DNA of 64,000 nucleotides from Porphyromonas crevioricanis (lineage in GTDB: Bacteria > Bacteroidota > Bacteroidia > Bacteroidales > Porphyromonadaceae). Shown here piece after piece: positions 35,745-44,986 of this stretch; position 1 is the first letter of the stretch, and every line of letters starts with the position of its first letter. A program made the translations under genes and the position numbers. The notes below the pieces were generated by a model. The model was given only the letters and a program-made list of their open reading frames with translations, did no database searches and was not told where the DNA came from. The stretch is taken from contig NZ_FUXH01000003.1 in the NCBI RefSeq assembly GCF_900167225.1, forward strand, positions 154,886-218,885, read 5' to 3'.

Positions 35745-36404
35745 CTATTTTAGTGCCCCAAATCCTATTCCGGTGCTATTACCAATACCCACATTCCACG
35801 CAAAAGCAACCATTTCTGGACTCCCCTCCACGACTACGGGACAGAGATTAGCCTTGTTCTTTATGCCCTTGTAAGAGATGAGTTTGACCCTGGGATTGGG
35901 ATAATCTCGGTCGAAGTAGACTTTCACATCCTCTGCTTCCAACCCTGCCATACGCGCCTTGGTCTTTAGCGTTTCGGTCATAAAAAGGTCTGCCTCCTTG
36001 TCCTGGTAGGTGTAATGCGTTTCTTTGACTTCGTTGTGTCTTTTTATAAGGACAGGACTGGCTAAGAAGAAACGCTCCTTTCGAGAAAAGTCCGGTGTAG
36101 GCTGAAGACGGATATCGACCACTCGTGTACCTGCAAACATTTCGGGTTGCTCCAAAATACTTTTGACCACTCTTCGTGCCGGCTCAGAATCATAAAAATT
36201 GAGAGTAAAGAAAGAGCCGTCCAGTAGCTTGATACCCTCTTTAGTCGTCTCGACATTCTGAAACCACGAAAATGAGTACAAACTCACTTGCCCATGCTCG
36301 CTATTCTCTCTTCCCAGCCATTTATGTACACAACCCGTGAGTAAGGATTGATAATTAAAATCGATCGGCCGATTAGAAGCCGATACCTTTATGTATAGTC
36401 TCAT
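35745..36404 (-). CDS. cas6: CRISPR-associated endoribonuclease Cas6
   Basis: Cuts the CRISPR transcript within repeats to make crRNAs. The 219-residue RAMP protein has a candidate catalytic His27 in CVHKWLG and ends with the glycine-rich loop GNSTGIGFG typical of Cas6. Central strands (VDIRLQPTPDF, FFLASPVLI) fit the second ferredoxin-like fold. It is the first gene of the operon. A processing enzyme here implies that a CRISPR array exists somewhere, though none is in this window. Confidence 0.9.
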   Translation of the reverse strand: MRLYIKVSASNRPIDFNYQSLLTGCVHKWLGRENSEHGQVSLYSFSWFQNVETTKEGIKLLDGSFFTLNFYDSEPARRVVKSILEQPEMFAGTRVVDIRLQPTPDFSRKERFFLASPVLIKRHNEVKETHYTYQDKEADLFMTETLKTKARMAGLEAEDVKVYFDRDYPNPRVKLISYKGIKNKANLCPVVVEGSPEMVAFAWNVGIGNSTGIGFGALK

Positions 36405-36706
36405 ATCTTGATTGAATTATTTTCCAAACAGTCTTTAAGGAATACATTTCACAAATCTTTCTAATCCAAAATAGAACACAACGAACGGAGCAGACATAGC
36501 TGGCAGGTCTTTCTGTAGAAATGCACTACGAGACCTCAAGCCTACCCTATCACGCTCAAAAAAGCGAGATCAGCCCTTCGGGCTCTCCTATCAAAAACCG
36601 CAGCGATTTTATTCGGATAAGAAAACAGAAATATGTTTTGCAAACATACAAATTAGATTCTATTGTCCTCTGATATGGATAAATCGTAGATTTTTTGTTT
36701 AGGAAA
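36405..36706. other. Upstream region of the cas operon, no CRISPR array
   Basis: This noncoding stretch lies before cas6. I looked for direct repeats of 25-40 bp and found none. A minus-strand TATGTTTG followed by C at 36641-36648 could be the -7 element of the cas promoter, giving a leader of about 230 nt. A small hairpin AGCCCTTCGGGCT is present near 36575. Confidence 0.55.
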
Positions 36707-36857
36707 CTTTGCACGGACTCCTAAATGGCGATTAAATCTTGCCTTTTATTGGCTCTGTGGAATGCGTTGATCTTGAAGGCGTTGAGATGGAGCACACAAG
36801 GAGTATACTTACCATTATGAGCAAGCTCGAATATTGAAAATAAGGCAGCGAGTGCCA
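36707..36857 (+). repeat. Dispersed ~150-bp intergenic repeat, copy A
   Basis: Begins CTTTGCACGGACTCC and contains GATCTTGAAGGC, GAGTATACTT, GCAAGCTCGAATATTG and GAAAATAAGGCAGCG before ending near AGTGCCA. It matches copies at 6530-6670 (reverse), 38242-38356 and 56581-56732. It lies between the cas upstream region and the end of the SDR gene. Confidence 0.75.
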
Positions 36858-36922
36858 GAGGATAGAGGAATGCTCTCATCCACATATAATGTACAAGAGA
36901 AGGAGAAGTCTCCAGCTAAGAG

Positions 36923-37738
36923 CTAACGGAGCAGGCGATAGAGATAGAGCCAGCGTAGTAGAGGAGTGAAGAGGTGTGTCAGGGGAGCCGTAAGCCGAGC
37001 CCACCAAGGGACATAAAACAACCGTCTGCCGGTAGCCAAGCGAAGCAAAAGCATAGCTCCCTCGTCTGCGGTGTAGCAAGGTAAGTGCCTATAAGCCTTA
37101 TTCGCCTGCGACATAGAGGTCGCCACTAATGGCATGTAGGCGATACGCACCTGAATGCCTTGTGGAGGGAGTTCCATTTGAGCTGTTCGGCACCAGAGAT
37201 CAGCAGCTCCTTTCGAGGCATGGTAGGCTGACCAATGGGGAGTTTTCGGGTAGAGCAAACTCACCGAGGAAGTATAAATGATGCCCCCTTTAGCTCGCTT
37301 CAAACTGGGTATCAGCGCAAGAGCCAAGTGCACCATAGCTCTATAATTCAGGTCAATAGTGCGATCAAAGTCGTGTGCACGATCCAGACTCTCGAGAAGG
37401 GGCCTACATATAGATTTACCTGCATTGGCAAAGAAATAATCGACCGAAGGCAGCAGGCCGGGAAGCTCCTCACAAAGTTGCTCCAAATCATCTCTTCGAC
37501 GCAAATCTACGGCTCGGTATATAGCATGGCAACCTGCTCGCTCCGCCTCCTGGCAAAGAGCTTTTAGCTCTGTCTCCCGGCGAGCAATGAGAAGCAAAGA
37601 GGCTCCACAGCGAATCAATCGTCGAGCCAATGCAGCTCCTATGCCTGATGACCCCCCCGTAATGACAACCCAACGCCCCTTGAAGTGCACCTTTAGACGG
37701 TGTTCGGAGCAGCGAGGGGTAGGATAAAGCAGATGCAT
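36923..37738 (-). CDS. Short-chain dehydrogenase/reductase
   Basis: Cytosolic NAD(P)-dependent oxidoreductase of 271 residues. The cofactor motif TGGSSGIG is at 27-34, followed by the NAG segment (FFANAGKS), the catalytic Ser in YTSSVSLLY, and Tyr and Lys in SAYHASKGA. The C-terminus is hydrophobic with many Leu and Arg (WARLTAPLTHLFTPLLRWLYL), suggesting membrane association, as in SDRs acting on ketosphinganine or other lipids. Bacteroidota make sphingolipids, so a 3-ketodihydrosphingosine reductase-like role is possible but unproven. A BrickBuilt-like element lies 155 bp upstream of its start. Confidence 0.8.
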   Translation of the reverse strand: MHLLYPTPRCSEHRLKVHFKGRWVVITGGSSGIGAALARRLIRCGASLLLIARRETELKALCQEAERAGCHAIYRAVDLRRRDDLEQLCEELPGLLPSVDYFFANAGKSICRPLLESLDRAHDFDRTIDLNYRAMVHLALALIPSLKRAKGGIIYTSSVSLLYPKTPHWSAYHASKGAADLWCRTAQMELPPQGIQVRIAYMPLVATSMSQANKAYRHLPCYTADEGAMLLLRLATGRRLFYVPWWARLTAPLTHLFTPLLRWLYLYRLLR

Positions 37739-37893
37739 AACTGTGGTCGAAGAGAGAGGATCGGCCGAAAGGTACTACAACTAACCGAAACCGTTGCATT
37801 TCTCCGGCTCTGTTTAGAGTCCAAAAGAATCCCTCTCGATATGCCTCATTCTATTTATTTCTATGTTTTTCCATTTACACAGAAAGGCACTTT

Positions 37894-38150
37894 TTTCTAC
37901 TCGAATTAGGGCTATTTTGATCGTGTTTTTCCTCCTTTTTTGATCCCCATAGGAGATATTTTTTGCTATACACGGGGAAAAGGAAATTTCTCTCAGGAGA
38001 GAAAATCGACCCTCTCAGAACGCCCTATTCATCGGCATTCTGGAGGGTGGTAAAAAAAGAGAATAAGAAGGAGGTTGCATACACTTGTCCACAGACCCTT
38101 TTTCTCCTCTATTTTCCGGTTTCCGCCACGACCAAAATTTACAAAACACA
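37894..38150 (+). repeat. BrickBuilt-like dispersed repeat, copy 2 (short form)
   Basis: A 257-bp element in the same orientation as copies at 10407 and 56246. It starts TTTCTACTCGAATTAGG and ends AAATTTACAAAACACA. The core has fewer TTCTCTC/GAGAGAA units than the others, making it about 45 bp shorter, close to two 23-bp units. The conserved hairpin (38010-38047) has stem CCCTC/GAGGG. Confidence 0.75.
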
Positions 38151-38241
38151 CCAACTTCAATAAATAGAAATAGGTAATACCTTCAAGATTTCTAGAACAG
38201 CCTTTTGATAATCCACGCAACAGTCCTTAGAAAAAGGGAGA

Positions 38242-38356
38242 CCTTTGTGCACAGATTGCAAAATACAGTAATCTTGAAGGGATTGAGACTGAGAGTGGGG
38301 AGTATACCTATCGTTATAGCCACGAATGCCAAGACGACAAAGCAAGTAGCGTGTCA
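38242..38356 (+). repeat. Dispersed ~150-bp intergenic repeat, copy B (diverged)
   Basis: Shares CTTTGTGCAC, GTAATCTTGAAGG, ATTGAGACTGAGAG, GAGTATACC and GCCACGAAT with the other copies, but lacks the block after CGGACTCC. It lies about 90 bp downstream of the short BrickBuilt-like copy, as copy C does with copy 3. The rest of 37739-38446 contains no gene. Confidence 0.6.
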
Positions 38357-38446
38357 TGCAACGGTTTCTTAAGAGCAAAAAATATCTCCTGATAGAACAG
38401 CACTCTATCAGGAGATATCTTTCAGTTTTCTCAGAAAGCAAAAAAA

Positions 38447-39829
38447 CTACTTTCTAATGACGGGAATTGACCTTTCTCCGACCTTGACAAGGTAAGATCC
38501 CTGTGGCAAATGAGACACATCAAAATCGGCAGCTCCATCCTCATTGCACTTTGCATTCATAATTGCTACGCCTTCAACAGTAAACAGTATTACCTCAACA
38601 AAGGCCTCAGCTCCTCTTATCTGAAGATTACTGGACATTGGATTAGGATACAGCCGCACTTGCTCTGATTGTACAACCTCTGCTGCAATTGGCTTCGACC
38701 CCATGTAGCGTATGGGCTGACCTCCGTTGTAATCTTCACATAACCATCCCTTTTCCCAAGCCAATCTCACATCTTCCTCATAACAAACATTCTCCTCCTT
38801 GTCGGATTGAGTATCTATAATACACAGCTTATTGTTATTTATGGGATGCGGATAGCTATGATCTGGTAGTGATTGAATAAAACGGGAGGTTGCTTCCCCA
38901 TCCATTTTGTTCCTTTCTAAGAAAATTGAAAATAATTTATCCAGACCCGTTACATCTAGTTCTCGAAGAGCATTACTCGATACATCCATTATTGCCAAAT
39001 CCTCTGCTTTATGAAATTCCGTAGAAACTACCAAGGTTTCCAAATTTTGATTGTTATTTAGTATAACCCCATTGAGCTTCTTTGCACGAGAAAGATCCAA
39101 ACTTGACAGGTTAGTCTGCGAACAAGTTATTCCCTCCAGTTCTGTAAGCATAGACAAGTCAAGATTTGAGAGCGGATTATTGGAGCATCTCAAAGTCTGA
39201 ATTTTCGTATTTGCAGCAAGATTTAAGTCTCTCAGGTTGTTATACGAACAATCTAAAAATCTCAACTCTTTCAACTCCTTTAGCTCCAAAGATTGCAAAT
39301 TAGATGCACTGCAGTCGACATACTGAAGTTTTTTATTGTTCACAAGTGATAGGTCTAGCACTTGTGTTGAGGAACAACGAAGGTACTCCAACTCTAAATT
39401 CTTACTGAGATCTATCGAGTTTAGAGGGATCATTGAGCAAGATAAAATTTTCAATTGTGGGCAATTCAAAACATCCACCTGTGTTACTAAAGCATCTGTT
39501 ATCTTGAAGGATGTTACTGTTCCATAAATTTCCACATCAAAAGATGGTTGATCGAGGTCTTGCGACTTCAGCTCGTAAGATACCCATTCTCCATTTTTCC
39601 AATCTTGAAGATTTTCAATCCCATTACTTTTGATGACAACAGCATCCTCTGCAACAATTAACAACGGCAATACTCCTGTAAATTTGTACGGAGAACCGTC
39701 TTGAGCTACAGAAGGATCGAACTTAAAAGTAATACAAGGCTCTGTTTGAGCTCTCGCTGTAACGAGCGAGAGAAATGAGACAATAAACAATACTGTCATT
39801 CTACAAAATAGCTGCAATATTCTTTCCAT
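38447..39829 (-). CDS. Leucine-rich-repeat surface protein with T9SS sorting domain (InlJ-like)
   Basis: Predicted secreted and surface-anchored protein of 460 residues. The ATG at 39829 starts a signal peptide (to ARAQ, about residue 28). Residues about 120-320 hold leucine-rich repeats of about 20-22 residues, with units like LKELRFLDCSYNNLRDLNLAAN and LDLSMLTELEGITCS, similar to internalin J-type cysteine-containing LRRs. The last 75 residues form a type A T9SS domain (LYPNPMSSNLQIRG ... LPQGSYLVKVG), removed during export. It resembles P. gingivalis InlJ, implicated in biofilm growth. The gene is AT-richer than its neighbours, a possible sign of transfer. Confidence 0.85.
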   Translation of the reverse strand: MERILQLFCRMTVLFIVSFLSLVTARAQTEPCITFKFDPSVAQDGSPYKFTGVLPLLIVAEDAVVIKSNGIENLQDWKNGEWVSYELKSQDLDQPSFDVEIYGTVTSFKITDALVTQVDVLNCPQLKILSCSMIPLNSIDLSKNLELEYLRCSSTQVLDLSLVNNKKLQYVDCSASNLQSLELKELKELRFLDCSYNNLRDLNLAANTKIQTLRCSNNPLSNLDLSMLTELEGITCSQTNLSSLDLSRAKKLNGVILNNNQNLETLVVSTEFHKAEDLAIMDVSSNALRELDVTGLDKLFSIFLERNKMDGEATSRFIQSLPDHSYPHPINNNKLCIIDTQSDKEENVCYEEDVRLAWEKGWLCEDYNGGQPIRYMGSKPIAAEVVQSEQVRLYPNPMSSNLQIRGAEAFVEVILFTVEGVAIMNAKCNEDGAADFDVSHLPQGSYLVKVGERSIPVIRK

Positions 39830-40135
39830 AATTTTATTTTTCCTATTCCTTAAAACACTCATTCTAACGATGAACAATACCTAGAACTCCTCCTTTCTTC
39901 ACCTGCTGAATCATTATCGCCGTCACCTCTCCAAACGAGTATTCCACATTCCAGCGCAATAATAAAAAAAAAGCTATTTCCACCCAATCTCTTTGAGCAT
40001 AGCCTTCCCTAACGCACTCTTATCATTACCTTTGCAGACTAGGTCTGCATACAAGATGCATGGGGACATACAACTGCCCCGATAAATTCAGTCAGACCCA
40101 AGAGGATAATCATATATATATATATCAATATCAAG
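39830..40135. promoter_or_regulatory. Divergent intergenic region with -7 element and two palindromes
   Basis: Between the LRR gene (minus) and the DUF4494 gene (plus). TACCTTTG followed by C at 40027-40034 could be the promoter of the DUF4494-yggS unit. Just downstream lie GCAGACTAGGTCTGC and TGCATACAAGATGCA, two small inverted repeats that would be in the 5' leader. A (TA) run stands at about 40112-40122. No ORF is supported here. Confidence 0.45.
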
Positions 40136-40591
40136 ATGAATTGGTTTGAATGCAAAGTTTCTTACGAGAAAACAGCCGACACCGGCCTTACAAAAAAAGT
40201 TGTAGAAAGTTATCTGGTCGATGCGCTTAGCTTCACTGAAGCAGAAGCTCGTATCATCAAGGAAGTGACTCCTTTTGTGTCAATGGGGGAATTTAATGTG
40301 AACAATATCAAACGTGCTAAGATAGCAGAGCTATTTACCTCTGCCAATGAAACAGAGGATCGCTACTATCGAGCTAAGGTTTTATACATTACACTTGATG
40401 AAAAAACAGCCACCGAGAAAAAAACTCCTGCCACAATGGTGGTGCAAGCCTCTTCGCTCGAGACAGCGGTCAAACGCCTGATAGAAGAGATGAACAAAGG
40501 AATGGCAACTTATGAAATTGCCTCTATAACCGACACCAATATTATAGACATCTATCCATTCGAGGGAAACCTAAAGGAGGTCAGCCGATGA
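40136..40591 (+). CDS. DUF4494 family protein
   Basis: A 151-residue cytosolic protein of a Bacteroidota-specific family without known function. It begins MNWFECKVSYEKTAD and contains SFTEAEARIIKEVTPF and DRYYRAKVLYITLDEKT, the pattern I associate with DUF4494. The stop overlaps the yggS ATG (ATGA), so the two are coupled. No catalytic residues or membrane segments stand out. Confidence 0.8.
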   Translation: MNWFECKVSYEKTADTGLTKKVVESYLVDALSFTEAEARIIKEVTPFVSMGEFNVNNIKRAKIAELFTSANETEDRYYRAKVLYITLDEKTATEKKTPATMVVQASSLETAVKRLIEEMNKGMATYEIASITDTNIIDIYPFEGNLKEVSR

Positions 40592-41268
40592 TTGCAGAGC
40601 GATTGGATGCCGTGCGGAGTGGCCTGCCGAGCACAGTGCGGTTGGTAGCCGTCTCCAAGTTTCACCCGGCAGAAAGCGTAATAGAGGCCTACCGTGCCGG
40701 GCAACGTCATTTCGGAGAGAACAGAGTACAAGAAATGGTCGGTAAGGCCGAAGCTCTGCAAGATATTTGCCCCGAACTGCAATGGCATCAAATAGGAACA
40801 TTGCAACGCAACAAGGTAAAATATATCGCCCCCTTTGTCTCATTGATAGAAAGTGTAGACTCGATCAAGCTGGTAGAAGAGATCGAACGGCAAGCCGAAC
40901 GAGTGGGGCGTGTGATAGACATCTTGCTGCAGGTACATGTAGCAGCCGAAGAGACCAAGAGTGGATTTGCCTCGAACGAGCTTCTTGAGGCAGCCCGGCT
41001 ACTGGCCACCCCGGGAGCCTATCCTCACATTCGCACTTGCGGACTGATGGGAATGGGCACTCTTACTTCCGATGAGGAGCGTATCCGCTCTGACTTCAGG
41101 CAAATACGTCATCTTTTCTCATCCCTCAAACAAGGCTGCTTTGCTACATCCCCACACTTCTGCCAGCTCTCCATGGGAATGAGTGGTGACTATCGCATTG
41201 CCATAGAGGAAGGCTCTACTTCCGTACGTATCGGCACGGCGATCTTCGGAGAGCGCAACTACATCTGA
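40588..41268 (+). CDS. yggS: PLP homeostasis protein YggS
   Basis: Pyridoxal-phosphate-binding alanine racemase-fold protein of 226 residues that keeps free PLP balanced and has no known catalysis. The PLP lysine is in RLVAVSKFHPAE, followed by FGENRVQEM, WHQIGTLQRNK, MGMGTLTSD, LSMGMSGDY and the end VRIGTAIFGERNY, all standard YggS motifs. It is cotranslated with the DUF4494 gene. Confidence 0.93.
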   Translation: MIAERLDAVRSGLPSTVRLVAVSKFHPAESVIEAYRAGQRHFGENRVQEMVGKAEALQDICPELQWHQIGTLQRNKVKYIAPFVSLIESVDSIKLVEEIERQAERVGRVIDILLQVHVAAEETKSGFASNELLEAARLLATPGAYPHIRTCGLMGMGTLTSDEERIRSDFRQIRHLFSSLKQGCFATSPHFCQLSMGMSGDYRIAIEEGSTSVRIGTAIFGERNYI

Positions 41269-41380
41269 GACAGCAGTTTAGAGTCCAAGATTTAGCAACA
41301 CTTTTGTTTGAGGCTTCCATTCGCTCCACAATCACAATACAGCAAATACAATACTCAAAAGGGAGACCGAAACAGATATT

Positions 41381-43933
41381 ATGACAGAGACCAATCAGAA
41401 TCAACAGTCGCAAAACCGCTGTCCTCGTTTGTGGCGGCGATATGGGGTACCGGTGGCAGTCATTCTTTTCTTCGCTGCCCTGTCCCTCGCATATTTTACC
41501 CCAGCAACATTCCAGGGGCGGGAGCTCTTCCAGCAAGATGTAGCCGGAGCCAGTGGCACGGCACAAGACGTGCGCGACCACGAAAAGGCTACCGGCGAAC
41601 ACTCCTACTGGACCAACAGTCTTTTCGGAGGAATGCCGATGTACCAAATCTCCCCCTCCTACCCCTCCACACAGGCCCTGCAGAAAGCACAATATGTAGG
41701 TACCCTTCGCCTGCCATTCGACCTGCTGGGGTCCTATGCTTGGCTGCTCTTTGCCATGCTTGGCGGATTCTACCTCTTTATGCGTTCCTTGCGACAAAAA
41801 ATCCTGCCATCGATCATAGGAGCCGTGATGTGGACTTTTTCCAGCTACTTCCTTATCCTGATTGTAGCCGGACATATCTGGAAACTCACTGCTCTGTGTT
41901 TCATTCCTCCGACCATAGCCGGGATGGTTTGGTGCTACCGGGGCGAATATCTCAAAGGAGGCTTTGTGACAGCTCTCTTTGTAGCCTTGCAAATTCTGGC
42001 CAACCATGTGCAAATGAGCTACTACTTCCTCTTCGTGATGGCTACTCTCTTTGTGGCTTTTCTGGTCGAAGCCATTCAGCAAAAACAACTCAAACGCTTC
42101 GGGATAGCCTCGCTTACCTTGCTATTTGCAGGCATCGTAGGTGTAGCTATCAATCTCACCAATCTATACCACACCTACCAATACTCACAAGAGACCATGC
42201 GTGGTGGCTCTGAACTGACCCTCAAACAGCAAGAAGGCGGAAATAGTGCCTCTCACGAAAATAAGAGTGGACTGGACAAAGACTATATCACGCGCTGGAG
42301 CTACGGCAAAGGAGAGACTTGGAGCTTACTTGTCCCCAATGTAAAGGGGGGAGGCAGCGGATACATGGGAGCCAGCGAAAAAACAGCGGAGATCATAATA
42401 GACAAGGTCTCTCATCCCGAGATAAGGAGTTATGTAGCCAGTAGCAATCATTACTGGGGGGATCAGCCTTTTACGGCCGGCCCTGTGTATGTGGGGGCTT
42501 TCGTACTTACTCTTTTCATCTTTGGTTGCATTCGAGTCAAAGGACCCATCAAATGGGCTTTGCTTGCTGCCACCATACTCTCCGTACTGCTCTCTTGGGG
42601 GCACAACTTGATGTGGCTCACGGATTTGTTTATCGACTACTTCCCGATGTACAACAAGTTCCGCACAGTGTCGAGCATTTTGGTGATAGCAGAATTTACG
42701 ATACCGGCCCTAGCTATACTGGGGTTGAGCGAGTTGCTTCGTCATCCGGAAGAGGCTCTCAAAGACAAGTGGGCCATAGGTCTTAGCTTGGGGCTTACTG
42801 CCGGAGCCGCTCTGCTATTTGCCCTCTCTCCTTCTCTCTTTTTCGATTTCCTTTCTGTGCAGGAGCAAAACCATTTTACTCAGGTAATGGCAAAAAATCC
42901 ACAGGTTTATGGTCAAGTGATAGATAGTCTCACTTCCGTGCGTATGGCAATCTTCCAGGCTGATGCCTGGCGCAGCTCGCTGATCATCGTCTTGTCGGTT
43001 ATTCCCATTGTCCTGTACCTGTATCGCAAGCTCTCGGCCATACCCACTCTGTTGCTGGTAGGTGCAATCACGTTGATCGATCTTTGGGTGGTTGACAAAC
43101 GTTACCTTAATGATGTCCATTTCATCAGCTCGCAAATGGTCAAGGCACAGGCAGCCCCGAAGAGCATCGCTGACGAATTGATTTTGGCTGACAAAACACC
43201 TGGTTTCCGTGTACTAAATCTCTCCGTAGATACATTCAACGACGCAACAACTTCTCGCTGGCATCACAGTGTAGGAGGGTATCACGCAGCCAAGCTGCAG
43301 CGATACCAGGATCTGATCGACCATCAGCTATCCAAGCGCAATCCACGCGTATTGGCCATGCTCAACACTCGTTATCTACTCATACCCGACGAAAAGGGTC
43401 AACCTCAGGTAATCCCCAACGCAGCAACCTATGGACCAGCTTGGTTTGTCAGTGAGATAAAGTGGGTAGAAGATGCCAATGCAGAGATGAAAGCTCTCGA
43501 TACACTCGATCTGAGAAATATTGCTGTGATAGACAAACGCTTCGACTCGCAAACTTTGCGTTCTATACCCAAACTAACTGACAGCACAGCCCGTATCGAT
43601 ATAGAAAGTCATACCCCCAACAAACTTGTGTATAGAACCGAGAGCAAAGAACCAGCTTTGGCGGTATTGAGCGAAATCTATTATCCTCACGGTTGGAAAG
43701 CCACGATAGACGGACAACGGGTAGACATTGTCAGAGCAAACTATGTACTTCGGGCTATCGCCATACCGGCCGGAGAACACCGATTGGAGCTTAGCTTCGA
43801 GCCGGACTCCATACATAGAACAGAGCGTATAGCATACGTCATGTTCTACCTCCTTGTAGCAGCCGCCATCGCTTTGGTCTTGAAGCAGTTTGTTCACTTG
43901 CGAGCAAAAAAGATGGATAATAAAGAAGAATAA
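41381..43933 (+). CDS. yfhO: YfhO family membrane protein
   Basis: Large inner-membrane protein of 850 residues with about 12-13 membrane helices in residues 20-590 and a periplasmic beta-rich C-terminal part (about 620-810) before a last helix (about 815-838). Sequence signatures such as FQQDVAG, NSLFGGMPMYQ, GSYAWLLFAMLGGFY and SEIYYPHGWKATIDG fit YfhO, a GT-C-like family that in Firmicutes takes part in lipoteichoic-acid glycosylation. In Bacteroidota it probably modifies a surface glycan or lipid. The start follows AAGGGAGACC. Confidence 0.86.
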   Translation: MTETNQNQQSQNRCPRLWRRYGVPVAVILFFAALSLAYFTPATFQGRELFQQDVAGASGTAQDVRDHEKATGEHSYWTNSLFGGMPMYQISPSYPSTQALQKAQYVGTLRLPFDLLGSYAWLLFAMLGGFYLFMRSLRQKILPSIIGAVMWTFSSYFLILIVAGHIWKLTALCFIPPTIAGMVWCYRGEYLKGGFVTALFVALQILANHVQMSYYFLFVMATLFVAFLVEAIQQKQLKRFGIASLTLLFAGIVGVAINLTNLYHTYQYSQETMRGGSELTLKQQEGGNSASHENKSGLDKDYITRWSYGKGETWSLLVPNVKGGGSGYMGASEKTAEIIIDKVSHPEIRSYVASSNHYWGDQPFTAGPVYVGAFVLTLFIFGCIRVKGPIKWALLAATILSVLLSWGHNLMWLTDLFIDYFPMYNKFRTVSSILVIAEFTIPALAILGLSELLRHPEEALKDKWAIGLSLGLTAGAALLFALSPSLFFDFLSVQEQNHFTQVMAKNPQVYGQVIDSLTSVRMAIFQADAWRSSLIIVLSVIPIVLYLYRKLSAIPTLLLVGAITLIDLWVVDKRYLNDVHFISSQMVKAQAAPKSIADELILADKTPGFRVLNLSVDTFNDATTSRWHHSVGGYHAAKLQRYQDLIDHQLSKRNPRVLAMLNTRYLLIPDEKGQPQVIPNAATYGPAWFVSEIKWVEDANAEMKALDTLDLRNIAVIDKRFDSQTLRSIPKLTDSTARIDIESHTPNKLVYRTESKEPALAVLSEIYYPHGWKATIDGQRVDIVRANYVLRAIAIPAGEHRLELSFEPDSIHRTERIAYVMFYLLVAAAIALVLKQFVHLRAKKMDNKEE

Positions 43934-44074
43934 CGAGCAACCTAATCCGTATTTTCCGGGTTTTACTGTCGTAGTTTTCCTTTAGGGTAAAAGAGCTGTT
44001 TTTTTAGGAGTCTCACCCAAATAAAAATTTACAAGGAGAAGCAGTAAACACAGATAACCAGGAATAAAAAAGCG

Positions 44075-44836
44075 ATGAAAATAATATCCTACAACGTCAA
44101 TGGACTAAGGGCTGCCGTAAAAAAGGGGTTAGCCGAATGGTTAGCACAGGAGTCTCCAGATGTATTTTGCATACAAGAGACAAAGCTCCAACCGGATCAA
44201 TTCGACCCGACTCCTTTTGTCGAAGCCGGATACCCCTATTCTTATCTCTATTCAGCCCAGAAGAAAGGCTATAGCGGAGTGGCTATCCTCTCCAAGATAG
44301 AGCCGGACAAGGTACAATCCGGCATGGGTATAGAGGCTTATGATAATGAAGGACGTTTTATCCGGGCCGACTTCGGCGACCTCAGCGTTATCTCTGCGTA
44401 TCACCCCTCTGGACAAAGTGGAGATATACGTCAGGCTTTCAAGATGCAGTGGCTCTCGGACTTCCAAGACTATGTAGGCGAACTTCGTGCAAGCCGGCCA
44501 AAGCTGGTACTCTGCGGTGATTACAATATTTGCCATGAAGCTATAGACATACATGACCCGGTGCGCAATGCCACGGTAAGTGGGTTTCTGCCCGAAGAGC
44601 GTGCCTGGATGTCTCAATTCTTGGCCGATGGATACACAGACTCATTTCGCCACCTCTATCCCGAAGCAGTCAAATATTCGTGGTGGAGCTATCGAGCCGG
44701 AGCAAGAGCAAAAAACAAAGGATGGCGTATTGATTACTGTATGCTTACCGATAACCTTCGCTCCGAACTCAAAGAGGCCGAAATACTCAACGACGCTGTA
44801 CATAGCGACCATTGCCCGGTAAGTGTTACACTTTGA
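44075..44836 (+). CDS. xth: Exodeoxyribonuclease III
   Basis: AP endonuclease and 3'-5' exonuclease of base-excision repair, 253 residues. Motifs: YNVNGLRAA (Asn7), the metal ligand Glu35 in CIQETKLQ, GYSGVAILSK, ISAYHPSG, LCGDYNICHEAIDIHDP, and SDHCPVSVTL at the end. Unlike the two EEP paralogues in this window, it has no signal peptide and so acts in the cytosol. Confidence 0.95.
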   Translation: MKIISYNVNGLRAAVKKGLAEWLAQESPDVFCIQETKLQPDQFDPTPFVEAGYPYSYLYSAQKKGYSGVAILSKIEPDKVQSGMGIEAYDNEGRFIRADFGDLSVISAYHPSGQSGDIRQAFKMQWLSDFQDYVGELRASRPKLVLCGDYNICHEAIDIHDPVRNATVSGFLPEERAWMSQFLADGYTDSFRHLYPEAVKYSWWSYRAGARAKNKGWRIDYCMLTDNLRSELKEAEILNDAVHSDHCPVSVTL

Positions 44837-44920
44837 TGACTTCGTCTGAACAAAAGGATAAAGAATTGAGCCAGTAAGAAGCCTGAAACCTCATTGGGTC
44901 CCAATCCGACTTTATTGTTT

Positions 44921-44928
44921 TACTTTTG
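44921..44928 (+). promoter_or_regulatory. Putative -7 element upstream of EEP paralogue 2
   Basis: TACTTTTG followed by C, about 58 bp before the ATG. A TTG at 44894-44896 is 24 bp upstream, slightly far for a -33 element. Confidence 0.35.
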
Positions 44929-44986
44929 CCGGAGACTTGCTTGCGTGGCATGACTTAGCACAAAACAACGCTATTCTTAGATCAGC

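Noticed and set aside
36405..36922. Possible CRISPR array upstream of cas6
   Set aside because: No repeated 25-40 bp units are present; the region holds only a small hairpin and a 150-bp dispersed repeat.
41216..42213. Long open frames on both strands overlapping yfhO
   Set aside because: They lie inside the well-supported YfhO frame and show no domain or signal; they are shadows.
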